Source: Oscillospiraceae bacterium
GTDB lineage: Bacteria > Bacillota > Clostridia > Oscillospirales > Acutalibacteraceae
Direction: 5' to 3'
DNA length: 64,000 bases
Assembly (NCBI GenBank): GCA_009784445.1
Contig: WRBQ01000004.1
Location: forward strand, 1-64,000
Below, in pieces: positions 25,940 through 33,706 of this stretch; the stretch's first letter is position 1, and the number at the start of each line of letters is the position of its first letter. A program made the position numbers and the translations under genes. The notes under the pieces were generated by a model, which was not told the origin of the DNA, did not search any database, and worked only from the letters and a program-made list of their open reading frames with translations.

Positions 25940-27246
25940 TGGCTAAACACGAAAAATTTAACTTTCGCAGCGCGGACGAGCTTCGCGCGAAAGCTGCCGC
26001 GCTAGGCTGCAACATTGCGCTGAGCGAAGACACAACAGTTTTAGGCAAGCCGGTTAAAATCGCTGGCAAAACCGCGCCAAACGCCATGGCTGTGCTGCCC
26101 ATGGAGGGCTGCGACTGCCTGCCCTGCGGCGGCGTGAGCGAACTGTTCGCACGGCGCTACCTGCGATTTGCAGCAGGAGGAGCCGGTCTGCTTTGGTGGG
26201 AGGCTTGCGCCGTGCTACACGAAGCCCGCGCCAATCCCCTGCAAATGATGCTGACCGACAGCAATGCAAGTGCACTGGCCAAGCTGCTTGAGCAGACCAA
26301 CAAAGCCGCACCCGCTCGCCCGGTGAACATTCTGCAGCTTACGCATTCGGGGCGCTATAGCCGACATACCGGGCACAAATTCACGCCAATTCTTGCGCAA
26401 CATGATCCCCTGCTGGACCCCCGCGTGGGCGCAACTGAGCACACACCCTTGGCCAGCGATACTTATCTCGAAAGCCTGCCTGAGTATTACATCAAAGCCG
26501 CCAAGCTTGCGCAAAAATGCGGCTTTGATGGCGTGGACATCAAGGCCTGCCATCGTTATTTGATTAGCGAACTGTTGGCCGCGCACAATCGCCCGGGAAA
26601 ATACGGCGGCAGCTTTGACAACCGCACACGGCTGCTGTGTGAGATTATCGCCGAGGTGCGCAAACACACCAGCCCCGGCTTCATCATCGCCTGCCGCTTC
26701 AACGCAACCGACGCACATCCCAACGGCTTTGATAAACCCGTGGCACTCACCGAACTGCTGGTGCAATGCGGCGTGCAGCTGCTGGGCGTGTCGGCGGGAA
26801 ATCCCTATTACACCAACCCGCAAATGCTGCGCCCGTTCGACCAACCCGGCCCCAGTGTTCCCCTGCCCCACGAGCATCCTCTGGAAAACACGGCGCGGCT
26901 GTTTGAACTCACTGCGCAAGTGCAAGCTGCGGCGGGTGATATCCCCGTGATGGGTGCAGGCTACAGCTGGCTGCGGCAGTTTGCGCCACAGGTGGCCGCA
27001 GCGAATCTATCACGCGGGCAAAGCAAATTCATGGGTCTAGGGCGGCAGAGTTTCGCCTATCCCGATGCCCCGCTGGATATCCTAGCAAGCGGCATGAATC
27101 CCCAAAAATGCTGCACCGCTTGCTCCAAATGCACACAAATGATGCGTGATCACACCCATGCAGGCTGCGTGATACGCGACAGCCGAGTATACGCGCCAAT
27201 CTATAAACAAGGGAGGGCGGACGCATGCGCAAGACAGCAATCGTAA
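25939..27246 (+). CDS. Old Yellow Enzyme-type NADH:flavin oxidoreductase with Fe-S site
   Basis: A 435-residue FMN TIM-barrel protein. CGFDGVDIKACHRYLISELL followed by NRPGKYGGSFDNRTRLL is the classic OYE active-site block. The C-terminus has the cysteine set CCTACSKCTQMMRDHTHAGC seen in 2,4-dienoyl-CoA reductase-like members that bind a 4Fe-4S cluster. It is about 435 residues, without the extra C-terminal FAD/NAD domain. The track start at 25663 runs through kdgK; ATG 25939 follows GCGGGGG. The next two genes overlap or abut it. Confidence 0.85.
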   Translation: MAKHEKFNFRSADELRAKAAALGCNIALSEDTTVLGKPVKIAGKTAPNAMAVLPMEGCDCLPCGGVSELFARRYLRFAAGGAGLLWWEACAVLHEARANPLQMMLTDSNASALAKLLEQTNKAAPARPVNILQLTHSGRYSRHTGHKFTPILAQHDPLLDPRVGATEHTPLASDTYLESLPEYYIKAAKLAQKCGFDGVDIKACHRYLISELLAAHNRPGKYGGSFDNRTRLLCEIIAEVRKHTSPGFIIACRFNATDAHPNGFDKPVALTELLVQCGVQLLGVSAGNPYYTNPQMLRPFDQPGPSVPLPHEHPLENTARLFELTAQVQAAAGDIPVMGAGYSWLRQFAPQVAAANLSRGQSKFMGLGRQSFAYPDAPLDILASGMNPQKCCTACSKCTQMMRDHTHAGCVIRDSRVYAPIYKQGRADACARQQS

Positions 27247-27956
27247 CCGGAGCGGCCCGCGGCATTGGCTTTGCCATTGCAAAAGAGCTGGAGAATCAGG
27301 GCTATTGCATTGTGAATTTTGATTTACAGGGCAATGATGAAGAAGCTTGGTTGCAGGTACAAGGTTCAATCGCCAGTGCCGAAGATAGACAGCGCTGCCT
27401 AGACCTGACACTGACCAAGTTTGGCAGAGTAGACGTGCTGGTGAACAACGCCGGCGTTGCGCCAAACGTGCGCACCGACCTGCTTGACATGCCCGAAGAA
27501 AGCTTTGACCGGGTGCTGGGCATCAACTGCAAGGGCACGTTTTTCATGAGCCAGCTCATCGCCAAGCAGATGATCGTGCAGGACTGCACTGGCAAAAAAC
27601 GCGGCACTATCATTAACATATCATCTTGTTCAGCCGAAGTTGCTTCCGTCAACCGCGGGGAATATTACATCTCCAAGGCAGGCACGGCCATGACTACGAA
27701 GCTCTTTGCCGCGCGGCTGGCCGAAGAAGGCATTTATGTGCACGAGATTCGCCCGGGCATCATCGCCACGGACATGACCAGCGGCGTGCGTGAGAAATAC
27801 GACAACATGATTGCAGTAGGAGTGTTCCCCATCGCTCGCTGGGGCACGCCCGAAGATGTCGCCCAAGCTGTGGTAGCCTTTTGCAGCAACGCGTTTTTAT
27901 ACACTACCGGCAACCACATCGACGTGGACGGCGGATTTCACATCAGGAGGCTTTAG
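27225..27956 (+). CDS. Short-chain dehydrogenase/reductase
   Basis: A 243-residue classical SDR using NAD(P)H. The cofactor motif is TGAARGIGFAIA, NNAGVAP follows, and the catalytic set is Ser in ISSCSAEVAS and Tyr/Lys in YYISKAG. C-terminal GNHIDVDGGFHI is usual for the family. Automated annotation often calls these 3-ketoacyl-ACP reductases, but the context with KDG genes and flavoproteins suggests a sugar or sugar-acid substrate. The start lies 22 nt inside the preceding gene with GGGAGG upstream. Confidence 0.88.
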   Translation: MRKTAIVTGAARGIGFAIAKELENQGYCIVNFDLQGNDEEAWLQVQGSIASAEDRQRCLDLTLTKFGRVDVLVNNAGVAPNVRTDLLDMPEESFDRVLGINCKGTFFMSQLIAKQMIVQDCTGKKRGTIINISSCSAEVASVNRGEYYISKAGTAMTTKLFAARLAEEGIYVHEIRPGIIATDMTSGVREKYDNMIAVGVFPIARWGTPEDVAQAVVAFCSNAFLYTTGNHIDVDGGFHIRRL

Positions 27957-29783
27957 ATGAAAATTGGCAACTACGACATCCCAGTTTATGAATATAACAC
28001 TGTGGTGGTGGGCACCGGTGCCGCGGGCTACAACGCCGCCGACCGCCTGCACCAATACGGTCAAACCGACATCGCTATCGTCACCGAGGGCGTCAACTGC
28101 GGCATTTCGCGCAACACCGGCAGCGATAAGCAAACGTATTACAAGCTCACCCTTTCCGGCGGCGAGCCGGATAGCGTGGGTGAAATGGCCAAAACGCTCT
28201 TTGATGGCCAGTGTGTGGACGGCGACCACGCGCTGTGCGAAGCCGCGCTGTCGGCACAAAACTTTCTGCGCCTAGTGGAGCTTGGCGTGCCCTTTCCGCG
28301 CAATGCCTATGGTGAATACATCGGCTATAAAACCGACCACGACCCTCGCCGCCGCGCCACCAGCGTGGGGCCCTACACCTCCAAGCTCATGACCGAAGCG
28401 CTGCAACAGGCCGTGGCACAAAAGAACATCCCTGTGTTTGATCACATGCAAGTGGTGAAATTCCTAGTGCATGATAATCGCGTGCTGGGCTTGCTTTGCT
28501 GGGTGCTTGATAAACAAGCATTCGCGGCGTTTAGCTGCAAGAATGTGATCTGTGCCACCGGTGCACCTGCGGGCATGTATCACAACAGCGTGTTTCCACT
28601 GGGCGTGTGGGGCGCCACCGGCGCAGCATTCGAGGCAGGTGTAAAGGGCAAGAACTTGACAGAGTGGCAGTTTGGCTTGGCTTCTGTCGCACCAAGGTGG
28701 AATGTGTCGGGCACTTATATGCAAGTGCTGCCCAAGTTCATTTCCACCGACGAAAACGGCAACGACACCCGCGAGCTGCCGCTTGACCTAGGCATGGTGT
28801 TCCTCAAAGGCTACCAATGGCCATTCGATGTGCGCAAGATTGACGGCTCGTCGGCCATTGATATTATCGTGCACGAAGAAACCTGCCGCGGCCGCCGCGT
28901 ATTCCTAGATTTTCGCGAAAACCCCGGTAATCAACCTGTGGATTTCGCCGCGCTGCCCAACGAAGCCCGTGAATATTTAGAAAAAGCGGGTGCCTGTTTT
29001 GGCACTCCGCTCGAAAGATTATTGCACATGAACGCCCCCGCCGTGGAATTTTACCGCGACAAAGGCGTAGACTTGGCCGCCGAGCCGCTTGAAATCGCCC
29101 TGTGCGCGCAGCACAACAACGGCGGGCTTGCCGTTGACCACTGGTGGCAAACGAACATCGAAGGCTTTTTTGCCGCAGGCGAGGCCGCCGCCAGCCATGG
29201 GGTATACCGCCCCGGCGGCAGTGCGCTCAATGCTGGGCAAACGGGCTCGGCACGCGCCGCTATGTATATCGCGGCCAAGTGCCAAGGCAACCCGCAGGCA
29301 GATTTCGCTCAACTGACACAGACGCAAATTGCGCAGGCCGTTGCCATCGCAGAGGCCTCCGCTGGCGAAAACACCGTTGATGCGCTGTTGCATGCCACTG
29401 CCACCACCATGAGTGCATGCGGCGGCGCCATTCGTCACGGCGAGCAAATGGCACAAGCCATGGCACAGGTGCAACAGCAGCTGGCCAACTTCACTGCCCA
29501 AGGTGATGTTTCGAGGGTGTTTCGCTACCGCGATGTGCTCATTTGCCAGCTGATGTATCTCAGCGCAATGTTAAACTACATTGCGCAAGGCGGCACCAGC
29601 CGCGGCAGCGCACTTTATACGGATGAATCCGGCAGCGGCACAGCCGGCAGCATGCTGCAAGAAGCCGCTTATTCAAACGGGCAGTGCCGCTACAGCTGGC
29701 GGCCAGTGCGGCCCATTCCGCAAGACGACGACTTTTTTGAAAACGTGTGGCGTAGCTTCCGCGAAACGGGAAATATCGTATAG
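27957..29783 (+). CDS. FAD-dependent oxidoreductase (fumarate reductase/succinate dehydrogenase flavoprotein-like)
   Basis: A 608-residue flavoprotein. The FAD-binding motif is VVVGTGAAGYNAADRL near residue 15. The late block NNGGLAVDHWWQTNIEGFFA followed by AGEAAASHGVYRPGG corresponds to the FAD site of fumarate reductase and L-aspartate oxidase. No signal peptide or covalent-flavin motif is apparent, so it is likely soluble. It starts directly after the SDR stop with AGGAGG just upstream. With the OYE and SDR it should form a redox set acting on one substrate. Confidence 0.83.
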   Translation: MKIGNYDIPVYEYNTVVVGTGAAGYNAADRLHQYGQTDIAIVTEGVNCGISRNTGSDKQTYYKLTLSGGEPDSVGEMAKTLFDGQCVDGDHALCEAALSAQNFLRLVELGVPFPRNAYGEYIGYKTDHDPRRRATSVGPYTSKLMTEALQQAVAQKNIPVFDHMQVVKFLVHDNRVLGLLCWVLDKQAFAAFSCKNVICATGAPAGMYHNSVFPLGVWGATGAAFEAGVKGKNLTEWQFGLASVAPRWNVSGTYMQVLPKFISTDENGNDTRELPLDLGMVFLKGYQWPFDVRKIDGSSAIDIIVHEETCRGRRVFLDFRENPGNQPVDFAALPNEAREYLEKAGACFGTPLERLLHMNAPAVEFYRDKGVDLAAEPLEIALCAQHNNGGLAVDHWWQTNIEGFFAAGEAAASHGVYRPGGSALNAGQTGSARAAMYIAAKCQGNPQADFAQLTQTQIAQAVAIAEASAGENTVDALLHATATTMSACGGAIRHGEQMAQAMAQVQQQLANFTAQGDVSRVFRYRDVLICQLMYLSAMLNYIAQGGTSRGSALYTDESGSGTAGSMLQEAAYSNGQCRYSWRPVRPIPQDDDFFENVWRSFRETGNIV

Positions 29784-29790
29784 ATGCAGT

Positions 29791-30807
29791 TCAGCCACCC
29801 AACTCTGCATGCGTTTGGTTGCTAGCCATGAAGAAAGAAATAACCGTATTTGCACGGTTATTTCCCAGCGCACCGCTGGTATACCGTGGATAGACATCAA
29901 GGTTTGCACCGGTGCCGCCACCCGAGCGGCGAATGGCAATAGCACTTGCGGCAATGTTGCCATTGAGCAGTTGTGCATTCCAAAACGTGCAATTGGTGTG
30001 TACACCCAATGTGCCCGCTGCACCAAACACACCATTAACGCTGTTTGACCATGTTTCTGTCATACTTGCACCGCCGGTGAGCCCAACCACAGAAAACCGC
30101 ATGCCAAGCCGACCGGTTTGCGGGCAACTCTCAACGCCACCACTAAGAAGAGCCGCAACCGTAGCTCTAAGCTGCATGATGTCTATATTTAATTCATCAA
30201 GCATGGCTAGCAGCCACTGCACACTCACATTTGCGTTGGTGGCATTGCCAACATTATCTTGCATGATGAGATTTCCCGGCACTGGGGGAGTGATTTTATC
30301 CATCTTACCTGTAATATCGGTTGAATACGTGATATCGTAACCCCAAGTGATATTTCCACTGCCGTCAATGTTCATGATGATATAGCGCGTGCTAACACCG
30401 CCCTGTATCTCGTCATGCCGAACCGTAATAAAATCGTTCAATGATACCGAGCCCGTAAATTGCGCAACATTGTGAGGCACAGTCGTATTGCCCGGCACTT
30501 GCGCTACAGCAAAGTTGTCAAACGCACCAACATAAAATCCAAGGTTGCCAATGCCATCAATACGCGTATTGAGCGCATTCACTTGCATCTGTCGTGCAAC
30601 TGCTTCACCTGTGATTGCATCTTCAATTTGCGTCAGCGGCACGCCGCTGTCCATGATTCCATTGCCGCTGCCCACCACAACGTGGTCCAGCGTAATGACA
30701 ACACCCTCACCGTTTGCGCCGGGCGGTCCCTGCGGGCCGGTTGGCCCAGTTGAACAAACACAACTGCCACAGCAATTGCGCGAAATATTGAAGTTGGGGT
30801 AGCTCAT
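29791..30807 (-). CDS. Collagen-like surface/exosporium-type protein
   Basis: A 338-residue protein. The N-terminus is short and cysteine-rich (CCGSCVCSTG), followed by a few Gly-X-Y triplets (GPTGPQGPPGANG). A long beta-rich domain then follows with RLGMRFSVVGL, RRSGGG and NTVISFFMASN. This layout is like BclA-type exosporium filaments and some phage tail proteins. No signal peptide is seen, as is usual for spore-coat proteins made in the mother cell. ATG 30807 has AAGGAGA 8 nt upstream and replaces the track start at 30834. It converges on the flavoprotein gene. Confidence 0.6.
   Translation of the reverse strand: MSYPNFNISRNCCGSCVCSTGPTGPQGPPGANGEGVVITLDHVVVGSGNGIMDSGVPLTQIEDAITGEAVARQMQVNALNTRIDGIGNLGFYVGAFDNFAVAQVPGNTTVPHNVAQFTGSVSLNDFITVRHDEIQGGVSTRYIIMNIDGSGNITWGYDITYSTDITGKMDKITPPVPGNLIMQDNVGNATNANVSVQWLLAMLDELNIDIMQLRATVAALLSGGVESCPQTGRLGMRFSVVGLTGGASMTETWSNSVNGVFGAAGTLGVHTNCTFWNAQLLNGNIAASAIAIRRSGGGTGANLDVYPRYTSGALGNNRANTVISFFMASNQTHAELGG
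29838..29863. terminator. Perfect 10-bp inverted repeat inside the collagen-like gene
   Basis: AAATAACCGT and ACGGTTATTT flank a 6-nt loop, 55 nt past the flavoprotein stop. It could terminate plus-strand transcripts from within the opposing coding sequence, although the T run is short. Confidence 0.4.
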
Positions 30808-30867
30808 CGCATGCATCTCCTTGCAAAAAAGCAATATCGTTGCATACTATGCGCTCCACAGCTTACA

Positions 30868-31743
30868 CTATTCTCTAAGATACTCAATCATTGCAAGGGC
30901 AGCTTTGGCGCCCTCAGCCACGGCAAAGGCGATCTGCGGAAACGTGCCCGTGCAATCGCCTGCAGCAAATAAGCCCGGCAAGTCGGTCTGTTGCTGCTCG
31001 CCCACAGGGATAGCCCCATCTTCAATTGGCAACCCAAGCTTTTTTGCAATGTCCGCCGCGGTGGCCTGCCCCAGCGCAACGAACAGGCCATCCAAGTCAA
31101 TGTCCTCGCCGTCGCTGAGCTGCGCACGCGCCAACCGCTGTTTGCGCCCGTGCAGCCGTTTGAGTTTGCTCTGCCGCACCTTCACGCCATCAGGCACATC
31201 GAACTCTGGTTCGCCGCCGTGCGTGATGAGCGTAACATCCTGCGCAAGCGGCAACAGCGCCTCTAGCTCGTGCCGCGCAAGATTACCACGCCCCAGCACC
31301 GCCACGCTGCGCCCGCGATACAAAAACGCATCGCACACCGCGCAAAAACTCACGCCCTTGCCTTCAAATTCGCTCAAGCCTTCGATTTTCGGCAACTTTT
31401 TTGCGCGGCCGGTGGCCAGCAATACCGCGCGTGAGGTCAATTCATCCCCACCCGCAAGCCGCAGATAATAGCCACCATCCTCCTGCCACTGCACGTTGAG
31501 CACTTCATCCTCGCGCAAATCTGCGCCGAGAGCACGGCATTGCTCACGCCCGGCACGCACTAACTCACGCCCGCGCATGGGATGCGGCAGGCCAAAATAG
31601 TTTTCGATTTTCTCTGCGCGTGCCAGTGCGCCATGGTCGCGACCGATAATCGCCACGCGCAGCCCCGCACGGCACAGATAAAGCCCCGCCGAGCAACCCG
31701 CAGGCCCGTGGCCCACAATCACCGCGTCAAACGTGTGTTGCAT
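30868..31743 (-). CDS. trxB: Thioredoxin reductase-like flavoprotein
   Basis: A 291-residue FAD/NAD(P)-binding protein. The FAD motif is VIVGHGPAGCSAGLYL, the redox disulfide is Cys134-Ala-Val-Cys137-Asp (CAVCD), and the C-terminal FAD motif is GLFAAGDCTGTFPQIAFAVA. The NAD(P) motif is changed to VAVLGRGNLARHELEAL, where GxGxxA replaces the usual form, so the hydride donor may differ. It is about 20 residues shorter than typical TrxB. It diverges from a thioredoxin gene, which is its probable partner. Confidence 0.85.
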   Translation of the reverse strand: MQHTFDAVIVGHGPAGCSAGLYLCRAGLRVAIIGRDHGALARAEKIENYFGLPHPMRGRELVRAGREQCRALGADLREDEVLNVQWQEDGGYYLRLAGGDELTSRAVLLATGRAKKLPKIEGLSEFEGKGVSFCAVCDAFLYRGRSVAVLGRGNLARHELEALLPLAQDVTLITHGGEPEFDVPDGVKVRQSKLKRLHGRKQRLARAQLSDGEDIDLDGLFVALGQATAADIAKKLGLPIEDGAIPVGEQQQTDLPGLFAAGDCTGTFPQIAFAVAEGAKAALAMIEYLRE

Positions 31744-31798
31744 TTTCGTTCCCTCGCATATGCTTATGATAGATTATTATGGTTAAAGGAGCTTTCCC

Positions 31799-32146
31799 AT
31801 GAATATTTCCACAACAGATTTCAACGCCCAAGTGCTGCAAGCCAGCGAACCCGTGCTGGTGGATTTCTACGGCCAGCACTGCATGCCCTGCAAGGTGCTC
31901 AAGCCTATTTTGCAAGAAATTGCGCAAGAACAGCCCAATCTAAAAGTCTGCTATTTCAGCACCGACATTGATCCCGCAGAATCCCAAGCCGACATTGACG
32001 CCAAGTTCGCTGTGCTGGGTGAGTACAACGTGATGAGCCTGCCCACGCTGCTGCTGTTTCACGGCGGCAAAGCGGTTGCGCAAACCGTTGGCTTCATGCC
32101 AAAAGACAAATTGCTGGCGTGGCTAGCGGAAAACGATGCTATGTAA
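31799..32146 (+). CDS. Thioredoxin-family protein with CMPC active site
   Basis: A 115-residue single thioredoxin domain. The active site is Cys28-Met-Pro-Cys31 (HCMPCKVLKP) instead of CGPC, and the cis-proline is in VMSLPTLLLF. This should raise or lower the redox potential compared with standard thioredoxin. TTAAAGGAG lies upstream of the ATG. It is divergent from trxB with about 55 bp between, which suggests a dedicated reductase pair. Confidence 0.88.
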   Translation: MNISTTDFNAQVLQASEPVLVDFYGQHCMPCKVLKPILQEIAQEQPNLKVCYFSTDIDPAESQADIDAKFAVLGEYNVMSLPTLLLFHGGKAVAQTVGFMPKDKLLAWLAENDAM

Positions 32147-32180
32147 GTATATTATAACACAATTTGCGCAGTAATGCAAC

Positions 32181-32208
32181 CTGTAGGGGCGACGATTATG
32201 CCGCCCGA
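32181..32208 (+). repeat. GGGGCG dispersed palindrome, copy 1
   Basis: CTGTAGGGGCGACGATTATG then CCGCCCGA forms a short stem. Three relatives occur near 35879, 37713 and 38634, all intergenic. Confidence 0.7.
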
Positions 32209-32266
32209 ATTTTGTGTATGATTGGAAAAATAATATCATGCAGATGCATTTTTGAATGGAACACAC

Positions 32267-33043
32267 ATGAAAAAATATTATTTAGTTTGGATTGAGGATG
32301 AACAGAAGAAAAACGAAGTTTACCATGAATTTTTGTTTTTCGAGCGATTCTTGCCAGTAGCCCCAGATAGAGCATTATCTGACGCCGAGGCAGGAGAAAT
32401 ACTCACAAATCTAAAAATAAAGCGACTCGCTGGTTACGAGGAGTTTTATTTTGAATGCCTAATTGAAAACATCAAAGATGTACAACGTGAAAACCAAGAT
32501 TTTAATCCCGATAACATTGACGAGCTTGTGCATCGCCTCAGAAAAACGCAAAGATTGTTTATAAACGTGCTTGGAATTTTTTATACTTACATTGGGCACT
32601 ACGAAAAACACTTCAAGAAGGATTCTGCTGAAAACAAAGTTAATGTTTATCGCAATAATTCTCTGTTTCTCTTTTTGTGGGAGTTGAGAACTTTTTCTAC
32701 ACACATCGCCATGCCTTTTCTAACTACCCGGAACAATGATCCGCAATCCGCGTATATCCGCAAAAGCGATCTTGAGAATTGCAAAAATCCAGACATGCAG
32801 AATTTTTTGGATGATAGTCCTGATTTAATAAAACTTTCCGACCTGCTTCGTGACCTATTAGATCTTATGACCAAGTTTCACAATGAGCTGGTGAAAGAAA
32901 AAACACAAGAGTTTCAGGCCGCCGCAAACAAACTATGCTCCTACGCAAACGACAGGCTCGAGTATCCGGAGTTGCTCTCATGGGATGGCCAAACACTCTA
33001 CCAAGAAGCATTGCTCAAAAGAAACACGCACCCATCAACATGA
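32267..33043 (+). CDS. AT-rich orphan, hypothetical protein
   Basis: A 258-residue soluble helical protein that I do not recognise. It has several charged helices (IENIKDVQRENQDFNPDNID, ELVHRLRKTQRLF) and no membrane span. Codon use and base composition are clearly more AT-rich than in the flanking genes, a sign of horizontal gain. ATG 32267 is preferred to 32252, although no strong Shine-Dalgarno is seen before either. A terminator overlaps its stop. Confidence 0.65.
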   Translation: MKKYYLVWIEDEQKKNEVYHEFLFFERFLPVAPDRALSDAEAGEILTNLKIKRLAGYEEFYFECLIENIKDVQRENQDFNPDNIDELVHRLRKTQRLFINVLGIFYTYIGHYEKHFKKDSAENKVNVYRNNSLFLFLWELRTFSTHIAMPFLTTRNNDPQSAYIRKSDLENCKNPDMQNFLDDSPDLIKLSDLLRDLLDLMTKFHNELVKEKTQEFQAAANKLCSYANDRLEYPELLSWDGQTLYQEALLKRNTHPST

Positions 33044-33056
33044 GTGCGTGTTTTCG
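33022..33056 (+). terminator. Terminator overlapping the end of the AT-rich orphan
   Basis: AAACACGCAC and GTGCGTGTTT form a perfect 10-bp stem with a 12-nt loop, followed by TTTT-C. The TGA stop lies inside the loop. Confidence 0.8.
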
Positions 33057-33066
33057 TTTGGCACAC

Positions 33067-33291
33067 CTAGTGCACGTCGTCTTCCGCCGTGATGAGCGAA
33101 CGCTCGCGAAACAACAACGAAACACACCAAATGCCCGCCAGTGCCACCAAGGTGTACAAAATGCGGCTGACGATTGCACCTTGGCCGCCGAAAATCCACG
33201 CCACAATGTCAAACTGAAACAAGCCAATGCTACCCCAGTTCAGCGCACCAAGCACCACGAGGATTAACGCAATGCGGTCTAACATGTTCAT
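33067..33291 (-). CDS. DUF378 family small membrane protein
   Basis: A 74-residue protein with two membrane segments. The pattern LDRIALILVVLGALNWGSIG then LFQFDIVAWIFGG and SRILYTLVALAGIW is the DUF378 family. The function is unknown. AAGGAG precedes the double start ATGAACATG; the first ATG at 33291 is used. The track start at 33450 runs through the neighbouring toxin-like promoter and is rejected. Confidence 0.85.
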   Translation of the reverse strand: MNMLDRIALILVVLGALNWGSIGLFQFDIVAWIFGGQGAIVSRILYTLVALAGIWCVSLLFRERSLITAEDDVH

Positions 33292-33361
33292 GTCACTCCT
33301 TGCAAAAATTTTGGGTTGCTGCGGGTAGTATGCACCGCTTTGACCGCAATTATGCAAGGGC

Positions 33362-33390
33362 TTGACAAGCTTTTTTTTCTGTGCTAAAAT
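33362..33390 (+). promoter_or_regulatory. Promoter of the small membrane peptide (toxin-like) gene
   Basis: TTGACA at 33362-33367 and TAAAAT at 33385-33390 are separated by 17 bp. A leader of about 70 nt would precede the peptide start. Confidence 0.8.
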
Positions 33391-33467
33391 ATACTTGGCG
33401 TTGTGCGCTGTGGTGTCGTTAGTTCTTCCGGAAGTTGGCTGATTTGCCAATGGAAGGAGGTGAGCGG

Positions 33468-33542
33468 ATGGAGTACTTAGTTATCATGGCAATCCTGTTG
33501 TTCTTGATAACCCGAGAAAACAAAAGCAATAAAAAAGACTAA
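33468..33542 (+). CDS. 24-residue single-span membrane peptide, type I toxin-like
   Basis: Too short for the ORF track. The peptide has a hydrophobic segment (YLVIMAILLFLI) and a polar basic tail (TRENKSNKKD), the layout of TxpA/BsrG/Fst-type and holin-like toxins. GGAAGGAGGTGA, an ideal Shine-Dalgarno, lies 5 nt before the ATG. It has its own promoter, and a convergent promoter/terminator pair predicts an antisense RNA over its 3' end. The peptide would insert in the inner membrane when made. Toxicity is an inference from architecture. Confidence 0.75.
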   Translation: MEYLVIMAILLFLITRENKSNKKD

Positions 33543-33621
33543 CCGCCCCCCAGTCGCATGGTAGCGGTTAGTTCGTCTTTCCAGAGGAACTCTTGCGCGC
33601 CGCAGCGCCAAGCCCCTTGAC
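33531..33621 (-). ncRNA. Predicted antisense RNA (type I antitoxin candidate)
   Basis: The minus-strand promoter TTGACA (33656-33651), 17 bp, TATAAT (33633-33628) should start an RNA near 33621. It would end at a perfect terminator, ACTAACCGC/GCGGTTAGT (33572-33538) followed by CTTTTTT. The RNA of about 90 nt overlaps the last 12 nt of the peptide gene and its 3' untranslated region, as in RatA/SR4/SR5-type antitoxins. Confidence 0.7.
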
Positions 33622-33659
33622 ACTCTTATTATACCACATATAATGAGTGTTGTCAAGGG
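33614..33659. promoter_or_regulatory. Face-to-face promoters within one inverted repeat
   Basis: CCCTTGACA (33614-33622) and TGTCAAGGG (33651-33659) are inverted. Plus strand: TTGACA, 16 bp, TATAAT (33639-33644), reading toward apgM. Minus strand: TTGACA, 17 bp, TATAAT, reading into the toxin-like locus. The two cannot fire together without collision. Confidence 0.75.
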
Positions 33660-33706
33660 AGCTTTCCGATTTTTGCGCATGATTTTTATGAGAGGTATGC
33701 ATTTAA

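Noticed and set aside
33477-33680. 67-residue minus-strand ORF over the toxin-like locus
   Set aside because: It coincides with the predicted antisense RNA and its promoter, has no ribosome site, and looks non-coding.
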